Assembly: GCA_945878555.1 (NCBI GenBank)
Contig: CAMDWI010000002.1
Coordinates: 62,001-126,000 of the forward strand
DNA length: 64,000 nucleotides
Direction: 5' to 3'
Origin: Klebsiella pneumoniae
Lineage (GTDB): Bacteria > Pseudomonadota > Gammaproteobacteria > Eutrophobiales > Eutrophobiaceae
Position 1 is the stretch's first letter. Each line of letters starts with the position of its first letter. A program made the position numbers and the translations under genes. The notes below the pieces were generated by a model, which was not told the origin of the DNA, made no database searches, and saw only the letters and a program-made list of their open reading frames with translations. Shown in pieces: positions 7,490 to 17,070 of this stretch.

Positions 7490-9595
7490 TCATTTTTCGA
7501 CCTCTTTTATGATTCCCATATCATCAAGAAACTCAGATGCAGGCGCGACGCTTGAAACCAGTAAATGATCTCGTGCCCGCGTGCAAGCCACATAAAGCAG
7601 GTGACGCTCCGTGTCATATACTTCTTGCAGGTCTGCATCTTCTCCGACGGTTTCTATACGTTCCTGTAGAGGAATAATCTCGTCATCGCAGGCCATTACA
7701 ACTACGGCACGAAATTCCAGCCCCTTGGCCAGATGCATGGTACTGATGGATACATGTCCACTGACTGTCTCAACGTGTTCATCAAGTATTATATACACAA
7801 GGCCGCTTTCATCAACAGCAGCTTGGGCACGGTATATTTGTTCAGCAGAACGTACAAACACACCAAATTCATGCGGTAGCACACCTTCCTTTACCCTTTC
7901 AGTAATCCAGTTCGCGACTGCTTTGATTTCATGGCTTTCATCAATAAGAGTCAGTATCACCGGTAAGGGACCATTAAATACCGAAATCGTATCGCTGCGG
8001 TCTTCCGTATTACCATCTACGTCTGTCACTACTGGCCCAAGTAGACGATCAACATGTGATCTAATCTGGTGGGAAGTTCTGTAATTAATCCGCAAGGTAC
8101 GCGACCGGCCCCTTATATCCACACCCAGGCTCTTCCAGGAAAAGGGCTGCTGAAAAATCCGTTGCCCCAAATCACCCGCAAAAAACAGCGCATTTGGACG
8201 ACTTCCACCCATTGCAGCAAAAAACCTGAGATTTGCAACACCGATGTCCTGCGCTTCATCCACAACCACGAAATCAAAGACTGGTTTGCTCTTTTTTGAG
8301 ATGGCTGCGGCCAGCACTGTAAATAACTCAGCCTGCGTGACCATTTTCAGATCGTGTAATCCTGCACGAATCTTTTCAAAGATCGACCATAACACAGTGC
8401 GCTGTGCCTCCGGCAACCGTGTCTTTCTACCCAGACGTACTACATCCCTATAGCTGTCCCAATCATCTATCTGCCATGCATCAACAACCTGTTCCCATTC
8501 TGTTAGCAGAAAGTGTAGGCCAAATTTATGGCCTGGAAGGGAATTCGCAACCTTGTCTACCAATCGACGAATGTCATCTCGCGTGGCAATAGTTACTGTC
8601 CCGATTTGGGACTTATATAAGCGTAGGCCAATAGAATCTATTGAATGAACATCAATCCTCTCGGAAAGACGAGGTTCATTCCCCAATAATCGCCTGAGTT
8701 TGGTTTTTAATGCACTCGCCAGCGTATCTGAGTATGTCGTGAGCAAAACACGGGATTCAGGGTGTTTTTGAGCCAGATAAACAGCACGGTGTAGGGCTAC
8801 AATAGTCTTACCCGTACCCGCTGAGCCAGAGACGCGTGCAGGACCTGCATAATCTCGTTCTACCCATTGCCGCTGTTCGGGATGTAGAAATACAGTCCAC
8901 TTTTCCCACGGGTATTCAAGGGCGCGTTTTAACTCCTCCATATTTGACATCATGCGGAAACGACGTTGTGCATCAGGATGATCGAATGGATTTGCTGTAG
9001 TTGCAGTTTGGGATAGTAAGCGGGGTTTGCCACCCGTAGCCAGTTCCAGAAGTGCTTCTCCCGCCTCAGCGGGCAGATGTTCTGCCAGACTCAGAAGGGT
9101 GTCCTCGGTCGCAGATCGAACATCCGCTATCCAATCGGAGGGAACCCCATACCCCAAAAGTTCATCATCAGTAAGATTGGTAAATAAAGGTTTCTGTACG
9201 GGTATTGATTTAGGTATTAGTGGCAATTCAGTCTGCACATAGACCGGAACCAATACTTTCTTTACAGTCTCCCGGATTTCCACCAGCTGCGCAGCTCCGG
9301 TCGTTGGATGTGTCTCCAGCTTCCGCCGTTCCGCCCAGTCGTAGGCTTTGTCGTGGTGGGCGACGTAGCACAGCAGCAGGCTGGATTCGCCCTTGTGCAC
9401 AATAAGCCGTATGTCGCTGCTGACTCGGACCGAGCAGAAGTTCTTGTCCTTGGCCTTTTCCAGCTTATGGAAATTCATGCTGGCATTCGCCGGATTGATC
9501 TGCAAGTCGAAGGCCGTGGTCTTGACGGCTTTCTGCTCCTCGCCCGTCAGCCGAGCGAGGCTATCGGTAAAGGTGTCGGCGATGCGAAAATCCAT
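7490..9595 (-). CDS. RelE/ParE-like domain fused to a UvrD-type SF1 helicase
   Basis: The 701-residue protein starts with a region resembling RelE/ParE toxins (residues 1-90, including VRVSSDIRLIVHKG and LLLCYVAHHDKAYDWAERR). A linker follows, then a complete SF1 helicase: Walker A GSAGTGKT (257-264), Walker B VVVDEAQD (443-450), motif III around FFAGDLGQRIF (471-481), INYRTS (503-508), motif V STMHLAKGLEF (618-628) and motif VI LLYVACTRARD (666-676). All ATPase motifs look intact. It is the last gene of a minus-strand run after res, mod and a gene of unknown function, with a 64-bp gap before it. It may act on DNA ends or translocate with the restriction enzyme. Whether the RelE-like part cleaves RNA or only binds is unknown. 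Confidence 0.85.
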   Translation of the reverse strand: MDFRIADTFTDSLARLTGEEQKAVKTTAFDLQINPANASMNFHKLEKAKDKNFCSVRVSSDIRLIVHKGESSLLLCYVAHHDKAYDWAERRKLETHPTTGAAQLVEIRETVKKVLVPVYVQTELPLIPKSIPVQKPLFTNLTDDELLGYGVPSDWIADVRSATEDTLLSLAEHLPAEAGEALLELATGGKPRLLSQTATTANPFDHPDAQRRFRMMSNMEELKRALEYPWEKWTVFLHPEQRQWVERDYAGPARVSGSAGTGKTIVALHRAVYLAQKHPESRVLLTTYSDTLASALKTKLRRLLGNEPRLSERIDVHSIDSIGLRLYKSQIGTVTIATRDDIRRLVDKVANSLPGHKFGLHFLLTEWEQVVDAWQIDDWDSYRDVVRLGRKTRLPEAQRTVLWSIFEKIRAGLHDLKMVTQAELFTVLAAAISKKSKPVFDFVVVDEAQDIGVANLRFFAAMGGSRPNALFFAGDLGQRIFQQPFSWKSLGVDIRGRSRTLRINYRTSHQIRSHVDRLLGPVVTDVDGNTEDRSDTISVFNGPLPVILTLIDESHEIKAVANWITERVKEGVLPHEFGVFVRSAEQIYRAQAAVDESGLVYIILDEHVETVSGHVSISTMHLAKGLEFRAVVVMACDDEIIPLQERIETVGEDADLQEVYDTERHLLYVACTRARDHLLVSSVAPASEFLDDMGIIKEVEK

Positions 9596-9659
9596 GTTTT
9601 ACTGCTCCACCAGCATTAATCAATAGGATTTAAAATAGACAAACTATAACGGTATCGAC

Positions 9660-10607
9660 CTAGTGAACATCTCTCGATGACCTCATCTGCAATAGGCTGT
9701 CAAGAGCAGAAATTAAATTTTGCCCCCGATCAAACAGCGTTAGGGCCAATGTCCATGTGTAGAACATGCTTTCAGCAACATGATCGATGTAGAACAAAGC
9801 TGCCTCAGCATTTGCTTTGTTGTCGCCGATTGTTAAGGCTTCCATCATTAGATCATGTGCACGATTAGTGTTAACAACAAGCATTTTGCTACCAGCGTTC
9901 GGATGAACGAATTCCGATAACACGTTGTATGTACTAAACAGAGGTAGTCCAGATTGCTTTTCTATGTCTTTTATTGCATCATTGACGTGGACTTTTTTTA
10001 CCTCATCCCCGACCGTAATCGTTGTATTGAACTTATCCAGAAAATACTTTTTCCAATCTATTGATGTTGCCGCATTTGCATCAACTAGGTTGGAAAAAAT
10101 CTCGTAGATTCCTTGATAGTACTTATTGAATAGTTTTGATCTTTCCAGAGAAGATTTAGTCTTTGCGGCGATTTCCAGATACTTCATACATTCCTTAAAT
10201 TGTTTCTCAACTCTTCTAAAGGTGTAATAGTTAATGCATACCACTTCAAACATTGAACGATTCAAGATGGCTGAAACGTAAAATCTGCCTTCAACTAGAT
10301 TGCTCAAAAAAGAAATGCCCAGTTCGCGTAACTGGTACGTCATTTGATAATGAAATAGTTCACAGATATTCAGCAGAATGAACTCATGGGGTGATTCAAT
10401 TCCATAATATCTTTTGACGTCGCCTGGGGAGCAGATCGTGAGAACACCGACGTCGGACGTAGCCGGTATGCTTAAAAATGATCGGTCGAAGTGAGGGAAC
10501 AGCTCGATTACCTTTTCAAAATATTCTTTTGATTTCGGATAGAGTTGATTCTGATTTTGATTGACTGCTTCGACAATCCAGTCTGGGAATTTATTGGGAC
10601 CGCTCAT
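9660..10607 (-). CDS. Protein of unknown function in the restriction cassette (315 aa)
   Basis: I do not recognise the family with certainty. The 315-residue protein is soluble, mostly helical in appearance, and has no signal peptide. Its C-terminal half contains YNVLSEFVHPNAGSKMLVV, which recalls the Ser-x-x-x-His-Pro segment of HEPN-like/DUF5677 proteins, but no clear RxxxxH motif is seen. Its ATG overlaps the mod stop codon as ATGA, so it is translationally coupled to mod. That makes it a cassette component rather than a passenger. The base composition is more AT-rich than that of mod. Confidence 0.7.
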   Translation of the reverse strand: MSGPNKFPDWIVEAVNQNQNQLYPKSKEYFEKVIELFPHFDRSFLSIPATSDVGVLTICSPGDVKRYYGIESPHEFILLNICELFHYQMTYQLRELGISFLSNLVEGRFYVSAILNRSMFEVVCINYYTFRRVEKQFKECMKYLEIAAKTKSSLERSKLFNKYYQGIYEIFSNLVDANAATSIDWKKYFLDKFNTTITVGDEVKKVHVNDAIKDIEKQSGLPLFSTYNVLSEFVHPNAGSKMLVVNTNRAHDLMMEALTIGDNKANAEAALFYIDHVAESMFYTWTLALTLFDRGQNLISALDSLLQMRSSRDVH

Positions 10608-13390
10608 ACTCTGAAAACCTTCATCACCTCATCCCCAAGATGATTGATCACTTTCACCGCAATCCGGCCAGACTTTGGCTTATCAAATGGTCGTGACGTG
10701 TCACTGTGCAACGTGGCCCAGGCATCAGCGTTTATCTCTGCCTTCAGCGTAGTCTTGAGGGAGCTATAGGGGTCATTAGCTCCCAGGAAGTAGGCGTGTC
10801 GCACGAAGAAACTTTCTTCGTTGTAGTCGGTATCAATGAACCAGCAGGCGATACCATCGGCGCCGTCGCTGATGACTTCTCCGGTTTGGGGTTTGAACAC
10901 ATCGACTCCGTTAACCTTGACGCGCACCCTGTCATCTTTCTCGTTTATCAACGTAATGTCCGGTTCGCCAAAGATAACAAACAGGTTGCCTTTACCTGTG
11001 TTCTTGAGGTCCTCGGCCATGTGTAGGTCGGCGTTCATCCTGGCCTTGAGCACGGGGATGCGGCCCAGCTTGCTGAATTCAGTGGCGTGCGCCTCATAAT
11101 TAAAGGCACATGCGATCAGAACATCAAATCCAGCATCGCCACACTCACGGGCGGCCTCTACCAAATCGGCCCTCTGCACTGTTCCAAACTCAGGACCAAT
11201 GAAGATACCTGCACGCTTTTCCACCTCGCCTTCAAGATACCTGCCTTCAGCACATACACTCCCCTCTCCGGGCCAAGGTGTAAGCGCGGTGAACGTAATA
11301 CGGTCTTCCTTGTGCGCCTGCTGTACACCAGCAATCTTGAGGTTTTCCAGGATCATCTGTGGAAACGACTGCTTGGTTTCGTAGTCATTACGGCCTTGTC
11401 TGACGGCATCAATCAATTCATCGTTTTCATCCACTCCCAGGACCCGGTGGGGACTGAGACTCTCAACCGTGAACGGACCTGCAACACGAACACACTTCTT
11501 GTTTTCGTAAGGTTTGTCATAGAGGTATTCATACTCGGCCTTGGCAGCGATAGATTTGTCAATCTCCTGCTGCCGGGAAATCCGGGCCTGCCACCAGTCG
11601 GCGTGCAACTTTTTCACTGTATCTGGCCACTTATTATCCGCCACACGAGGAATTTCCCATTCCTGCCAGGAATGCTTGAGTGCAGCATTCAGTTTCTCGC
11701 GCAATGGCTCCAGCTTTGTCTGCCACTGGTCCCAGATAACATCAATCTCCGCATTGTTGGCAATGGACTTGAGTGTGATGTGCGGCACTCGCTCATAGAC
11801 GAAGCCATGGCGGACATTCTCCTGTACAGGCTGTGAACTCGGCGCGGTGCGTGTGACTTCGGCCTCCTTGATCTGGCCCTCACGGGAATCGGCCAGCAGG
11901 TAAAACGGATAACGCGCACCCATGATGCGAGCCCGGGCCAGCGCCAGAGCCACACGAGAAGTGTCAATCGTGATCCAGCGGCGGCCCCATTGTTCAGCGA
12001 CAAAGGCGGTTGTGCCGGAACCGCAGGTCGGGTCAAGCACGAGATCGCCGGGGTCTGTGGCCATGAGGATGCAACGCTTCACTACTTCAGTCGCAGTCTC
12101 AACGACATAATTTGGGTTGGATGGCCCTTTGAGTTTAGTCCATAGGTTGTTCCGTGGCACTATAGCAGAATCTGTCCAGTATTCCCGAGCATAAAGCCGG
12201 GAGCCAGTTCCTCTCAATCGTCCGGCAGTTGCTAACCGTTGCATCCCATTAGGCCATGCTTGCGACCAGTGACGACCAGGTGTCGGTTCATAGCACACAC
12301 CATGGAAGTCAAATGGCTGTGGTGATTTAGGTGGGTCTTGACTGACTACCGGGTAATCCTCACGAACAAGCCGCCATCCTTTTGTGATTAGCGATTCAAG
12401 CACCTCTGGTTCTTTATCGTTTGAATTATCGAGTTCTAAATTAGGTGATTCGATGCGAGTATACTTTCCAACATCGCCTTCAAATGGAGTGGGCATATAA
12501 AGTGGCCGAAACTTTAAGCTTTCCTTAGATTTAGTTGCCCAGACCAAATAGTCATTTACTGGTGCTAGTGAAGTAGCCTCTTGATACGCTTTTTTCTGAA
12601 ATGGAATTGTGATTAGTATATTGTCTTCTCCGAAAACCTCGGCAAGCAACTCCTTCACGCGGGATAGGTTTTCATCGCCGATCTGCACGAAGATGGAGCC
12701 GGAATCGGTGAGTAGGTCACGGGCTACGGTGAGTCGATCGCGCAGGTAGGTGAGGTAGCTGTGGATACCATCACGCCAAGTGTCGCGGAAGGCCTTGACC
12801 TGCTCGGGTTCTCGGGTGATGTGGTCGGCCTTGCCGTCCTTCACGTCACGGCTGGTGGTGGACCACTGGAAGTTGCTGTTGAATTTGATGCCGTAGGGCG
12901 GATCAAAATAGATGCACTGGACCTTGCCACGCAGACCCTCACGTTCGGCCAGGCTGGCCATGACCTGCAGCGAATCGCCGAGGATCATGCGGTTGGACCA
13001 GTTCTGGTCGTGGGCGTAGAACTCGGTCTTGTCTGCGCCCTTGGGGATGCCATTAAAGTCTGCAAAGAGATCGGCGGTTATCTGTCCAGTTTCGTGCTGG
13101 CTCTCTTTGGTCTGGCGCAGTAAATCATCAATTAGTGCCTTGGGATGGACCTTTTCTTGAATATAGAGCGGGGGGGCGTGGACGACGAGGTCGCTCCAGT
13201 CCTGCTCATCCTTGCCCCGCCAGATTAACTGGGGGTCGAGATCAGTGTTGCGCGGATATTTTATCCTGAGCGGGGCCTCCTGTGCTTTCTGTAATACCGA
13301 CTGGTGTTCGGCTGTCGGGATATTCTTCCGTTTGGCCTCATCATGTTTCAGTGTCTCGATAGATTTCAGTGTCGGTGGCTTTTTGGCCAT
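10604..13390 (-). CDS. Type III-like DNA methyltransferase (Mod), N6-adenine class
   Basis: The 928-residue protein has the catalytic motif DPPY at 163-166 (IYFDPPYGIKF) before the S-adenosylmethionine motif DPTCGSGTT at 453-461, the beta-class order of type III Mod subunits, which methylate adenine N6. The region between them would hold target recognition. A long C-terminal part (residues 520-928) makes it larger than typical Mod proteins of about 600-700 residues. It starts two bases after the res stop. In classical type III loci mod precedes res. Here res comes first. The specificity cannot be read from the sequence. Confidence 0.92.
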   Translation of the reverse strand: MAKKPPTLKSIETLKHDEAKRKNIPTAEHQSVLQKAQEAPLRIKYPRNTDLDPQLIWRGKDEQDWSDLVVHAPPLYIQEKVHPKALIDDLLRQTKESQHETGQITADLFADFNGIPKGADKTEFYAHDQNWSNRMILGDSLQVMASLAEREGLRGKVQCIYFDPPYGIKFNSNFQWSTTSRDVKDGKADHITREPEQVKAFRDTWRDGIHSYLTYLRDRLTVARDLLTDSGSIFVQIGDENLSRVKELLAEVFGEDNILITIPFQKKAYQEATSLAPVNDYLVWATKSKESLKFRPLYMPTPFEGDVGKYTRIESPNLELDNSNDKEPEVLESLITKGWRLVREDYPVVSQDPPKSPQPFDFHGVCYEPTPGRHWSQAWPNGMQRLATAGRLRGTGSRLYAREYWTDSAIVPRNNLWTKLKGPSNPNYVVETATEVVKRCILMATDPGDLVLDPTCGSGTTAFVAEQWGRRWITIDTSRVALALARARIMGARYPFYLLADSREGQIKEAEVTRTAPSSQPVQENVRHGFVYERVPHITLKSIANNAEIDVIWDQWQTKLEPLREKLNAALKHSWQEWEIPRVADNKWPDTVKKLHADWWQARISRQQEIDKSIAAKAEYEYLYDKPYENKKCVRVAGPFTVESLSPHRVLGVDENDELIDAVRQGRNDYETKQSFPQMILENLKIAGVQQAHKEDRITFTALTPWPGEGSVCAEGRYLEGEVEKRAGIFIGPEFGTVQRADLVEAARECGDAGFDVLIACAFNYEAHATEFSKLGRIPVLKARMNADLHMAEDLKNTGKGNLFVIFGEPDITLINEKDDRVRVKVNGVDVFKPQTGEVISDGADGIACWFIDTDYNEESFFVRHAYFLGANDPYSSLKTTLKAEINADAWATLHSDTSRPFDKPKSGRIAVKVINHLGDEVMKVFRV

Positions 13391-13392
13391 AG

Positions 13393-16300
13393 TTATTTCT
13401 TCTCCGTCGTCGGTTGCACGGATGCAACCGCTAGCATCTTGTTAAACTGGCTGGCAACCTTGGCCTCGAAGTCTGACTCAATCTGGTAGACCTCGGTGAA
13501 CTCGGCAAAGGCCCAGCGCCCATAAGTACCCAGATGATTCACACCGGGCACCCAGTAGGTATCCATGGTGGATTTCTTTTCTATTGCATCCTCTCGCCGG
13601 TAGCCTTTAATCTCGACAATTAAATGCAGGAGGTCTTCCGGACCATGACCATCATCTACCAGAACGATAAAATCGGGCAGGTATTTTCGGTTCTCGGAGC
13701 CGTAACGATACGGTACCTCGAGACCCAGATTGTGATTTTTGGCGTAGGCTTTGACCTTCGGATGTGATTCAGCCACCCGGCAAAACTCCCCCTCCCAGTC
13801 GCTATCAAGGACAATCCAGTTAATATGACATGACTTTGAACTGGTCTCCCATCTGTCTGCACGGGACGTATTAAACCGGACATGCATAGTTGACCCTGTG
13901 GGAGTATAGGCATCCAGCAAGGCCTTGATCGGACGCTCGTCGAGAAACTTTGCAGTAATTGCCGTTGTGATCTTGTTGCACGCCATGTCTGCTAGTGCCT
14001 GATACATGAGCAATCCAGGATAGGTATTACCATTGCAGATAAGGCAGGTGTCGAGCCACTGCTTTGTGATTCGCTTAAGCTGGCCGAAGAGGTGGAGCTT
14101 TGGAGGCTCGCCGGGGTCGCGCCATTTGGTGTAGAGCAAGCGTTGCGTTAGATTGAACAGCACCGTGGAAGGGCGGACATCGCCCAGGTGCTTCACGTTG
14201 AAGTCCTCTGACTTGCCAATCAACCCGGCATTGACTGTGATGGTTGGCCCGACCAGACCTGGGCTGAGTTCCAGAATGGATTCAGTGCTGAATTTGGCAT
14301 CGAGCCGTTCCTCCGGCAACTCGACACGATAGCCTTCAACGCGGGGAAAAATGATTTCCAGAGCATCGCGCTCCGGGCGCATGGCCTTGACCTGCACTGT
14401 CTCAACCGGCGGCTGGGGTGGCGCAATGACTGGCTTGGCGGTGAAGTCGAAGGGAATGCCGAAAACATCGGCGTATTCGACGTTGAACAGCCCCTCCTCA
14501 TTCAACTCGTAGGATTGGCGGCGCAGCGCGCGACCAATGACTTGCTCGCACAGCAACTGTGTACCGAAGGCGCGAATGCCGAGTACGTGGGTGACGGTAT
14601 TGGCATCCCAGCCTTCGGTGAGCATGGACACGGATACCACGCACCGGATGGAACCGCCAAGCTGCCCTTGCTTGCCGACGGTATTCATCACTTCACGTAG
14701 CAATTCCTGATCAGTGATGTTATCGCCGGCATGGGCATCGCGGGCACGCTCGATAATCTCACGACGGAAACGTTCTATTTCATCTGCTGCCATGCCACGA
14801 AAATTATCATCGAGTGCATCTCCTGCTTCGAGCTGCTCGCTGTCGATGAGGAGTGTATTAGGTCGTGGCAACGGGTTGCCGGTCGTTTCGTCAAAATTGC
14901 GGAACAGTGCCAAGCGACCGTTCTCCAGTGTCGTAGTGCCATCCTCGTTTTTGCGATGAAAGCCGGATATGAAGTCGTAAACCAGTTTGGAGATGGCGGT
15001 GTTCTGGCAGACGATGATGAAACAGGGAGGTACCTTGATGCCACTGTCCACCCATGTATTGAAGGTCTTTTCGTAGTGACCGTAGAGGGCTTGCAGTGCT
15101 GTTTGCAAAAGAGTCGGCAGGTTAAGCGGATCAAGTTCTCCTGCTATGGCACGACCCCCTCTTGGCAGCCTGGGCTGCGCATCCTTGAGGTTTTCCCAAA
15201 GATCGCGGAACATCGGCATTTCTGGCCCCGGCATGTTCTGAGCCACAGGCACACGCGGTAGTTTAACGATGCCACATTCAATCGCATCCATCAGCGAGAA
15301 GTCACTCATGGTCCAGGGAAACAAGGTGCCTTCGACATAACCCGATCCACTGAGGAAAAATGGTGTGGCGGACAGGTCTATAACCCGGGAAAGTCCGAGT
15401 TTCCGATTGACCGATTCAAGACCCGAAATCCACAGTCGTGCTGCTTCGTTGTTCTTCTCAGCTTCCTTCTTTTCGTCGCCCTTCAGGGTTTCGTCATCCT
15501 GTACTGGCTTTCCCCGATAGCAGTGGTGTGCCTCGTCGTTCAATACGAGTATATTTTTCATGCCCATCAGTTCAGGCATGACACGCTGGATCATCTGCCC
15601 CTCGGTCTCGGTGGTTTGCAGATCATCACCAGTACGGCCCTTGAGCAGCTGACGCCCGCCCTTGGAGAGTTCTATACGCTCACGCAACTTGAACGCATGA
15701 TAGTTGGTGATGACAATCTTGGCCTTCTTGAGGTCGTCGAGCATGTCATGTGGGATCAGTTCACGGCTGGCATAGTAACTATCCGGGTCATGGGGCTGGA
15801 GTACACGCAGTCGATCCTTGATCGTCAGCCCGGGAGCTACAACGAGAAATCCACGGCTAAAATGCTTACTGCCAGGTCGTCGAACCGCGTTAAGTGTCTG
15901 CCAGGCTATAAGCATGGCCATTACAGTAGTTTTACCCGCTCCTGTGGCCAGTTTCAGGGCGAAACGCATTAATTCAGGGTTAGCGTCCTTATTAGCACTC
16001 GCCAGATAGTCGAGGATTAGTTTGCCACTCTTGGACTGTGGGGCGACTTCGGTCAACCAGATGGCAGTTTCAACAGCCTCTAATTGACAAAAAAATGGGC
16101 GGATACCGCCGAACTTGTGGTGACGCCAGTGCTGGAGCAAACGAGCCGTTTCCGGGCTAACCTGCCATTGGGCAGGATTAGGCAAGCTGCGCCAGACATC
16201 GACTTGCTGGCGTACCGCATTGATATTCGACGTAGGATCATATTGCTGCTTCGTATCTGACAGTCCCTTGCCTTCATCAAAAACAAAACCCGTCTGGGCT

Positions 16301-16470
16301 GCGGCACCCTTACGCTTTTTGGGTTTGGGGATGGGGGTGATAAATTTGGCGCTGCGGCGGCTTTCCGTGATTTTCTGGGTTGGCTGACCATCCTCATCCA
16401 GTTCCCAATGCCTGGACGGGTATTGATAAGGGGAATTCAGTATCGGGTGTTCAAAGAACGGATTGGACAT
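13393..16470 (-). CDS. Type III-like restriction endonuclease/helicase subunit (Res)
   Basis: The 1025-residue form starts at ATG 16470 (MSNPFFEHPILNSPYQYPSR). An in-frame ATG eight codons earlier (16494) is an alternative. SF2 helicase motifs are ATGAGKT (175-181), NDEAHH with DEAH at 312-315, SVSMLTEGWDANTV and the motif VI region CEQVIGRALRRQSY. The C-terminus carries a PD-(D/E)xK nuclease: PDF at 932-934 and EIK at 953-955. It would translocate on DNA and cut unmodified sites together with Mod, which follows two bases later. All key residues appear intact, so the system is probably active. Confidence 0.92.
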   Translation of the reverse strand: MSNPFFEHPILNSPYQYPSRHWELDEDGQPTQKITESRRSAKFITPIPKPKKRKGAAAQTGFVFDEGKGLSDTKQQYDPTSNINAVRQQVDVWRSLPNPAQWQVSPETARLLQHWRHHKFGGIRPFFCQLEAVETAIWLTEVAPQSKSGKLILDYLASANKDANPELMRFALKLATGAGKTTVMAMLIAWQTLNAVRRPGSKHFSRGFLVVAPGLTIKDRLRVLQPHDPDSYYASRELIPHDMLDDLKKAKIVITNYHAFKLRERIELSKGGRQLLKGRTGDDLQTTETEGQMIQRVMPELMGMKNILVLNDEAHHCYRGKPVQDDETLKGDEKKEAEKNNEAARLWISGLESVNRKLGLSRVIDLSATPFFLSGSGYVEGTLFPWTMSDFSLMDAIECGIVKLPRVPVAQNMPGPEMPMFRDLWENLKDAQPRLPRGGRAIAGELDPLNLPTLLQTALQALYGHYEKTFNTWVDSGIKVPPCFIIVCQNTAISKLVYDFISGFHRKNEDGTTTLENGRLALFRNFDETTGNPLPRPNTLLIDSEQLEAGDALDDNFRGMAADEIERFRREIIERARDAHAGDNITDQELLREVMNTVGKQGQLGGSIRCVVSVSMLTEGWDANTVTHVLGIRAFGTQLLCEQVIGRALRRQSYELNEEGLFNVEYADVFGIPFDFTAKPVIAPPQPPVETVQVKAMRPERDALEIIFPRVEGYRVELPEERLDAKFSTESILELSPGLVGPTITVNAGLIGKSEDFNVKHLGDVRPSTVLFNLTQRLLYTKWRDPGEPPKLHLFGQLKRITKQWLDTCLICNGNTYPGLLMYQALADMACNKITTAITAKFLDERPIKALLDAYTPTGSTMHVRFNTSRADRWETSSKSCHINWIVLDSDWEGEFCRVAESHPKVKAYAKNHNLGLEVPYRYGSENRKYLPDFIVLVDDGHGPEDLLHLIVEIKGYRREDAIEKKSTMDTYWVPGVNHLGTYGRWAFAEFTEVYQIESDFEAKVASQFNKMLAVASVQPTTEKK

Positions 16471-16494
16471 AATCGCTCCTGAACGGTTTCCCAC

Positions 16495-16767
16495 AGGAAA
16501 TTTCGTGGAAGCATAATAAATCGCGGTCCATTAGGATTCTCATCATTTGTGTGATTACTAATTGGTTGCGTCTAAACAAGTAGTCTTTGCTACTTCTGGG
16601 TAGTGTTGCTGTTGCCTCCGCATGGGGACGATGCAGCTATTTCAATCATTATTCTAATCCGGTTCTATTATGCTCAGATGGCACATAACAGTGCAAGCCC
16701 ATATACACCAGTAACAGTCTGTTTTTACACGAAAATATGATAGAAGGTTAAGATTATGACATCTCCT
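16495..16767. other. Promoter region of the res-mod cassette, no gene
   Basis: About 270 bp, AT-rich, with no supported coding sequence on either strand. It must contain the leftward promoter of res. I see no promoter close enough to consensus to place it. Confidence 0.5.
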
Positions 16768-16990
16768 TGTTGATTTGCATTTAAAACTGATCCAAGGTTT
16801 GCATCTAAATTGACCCGCCTCTAGTTAAACGGATTATGACCTATCCGGGTTTGTATCTGTCTTTATAACTTTTTTTCTGAAATTTCCCATATTGCCTACT
16901 TCAAGATTCAGCAGGTTAGTGTCTATATGTGGATCAATATTCAGTGCAAATTAGGGTGTTAAGTGGATCACTTTTGGGTGCAAATCAACA
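16768..16990. mobile_element. IS21-like end pair, internally deleted relic (right copy)
   Basis: Starts TGTTGATTTGCAT and ends GGGTGCAAATCAACA, whose complement is TGTTGATTTGCACCC. Each end contains a second internal copy of the TTTGCA motif. The 120 bp between the ends encode nothing and do not resemble the inside of the 7302-7463 copy, so the two relics share only the ends. Together they bracket the 9-kb restriction cassette in direct orientation. Confidence 0.6.
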
Positions 16991-17070
16991 CTGACAGGTT
17001 ACATAGTATTTCATTGGATTATATGACCGTAATCTACTATAATTACTGTGCAAAATAAGGAGGAATCCCA

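Noticed and set aside
11087-11836. 249-codon plus-strand frame inside mod
   Set aside because: Antisense shadow of a clearly coding methyltransferase gene.
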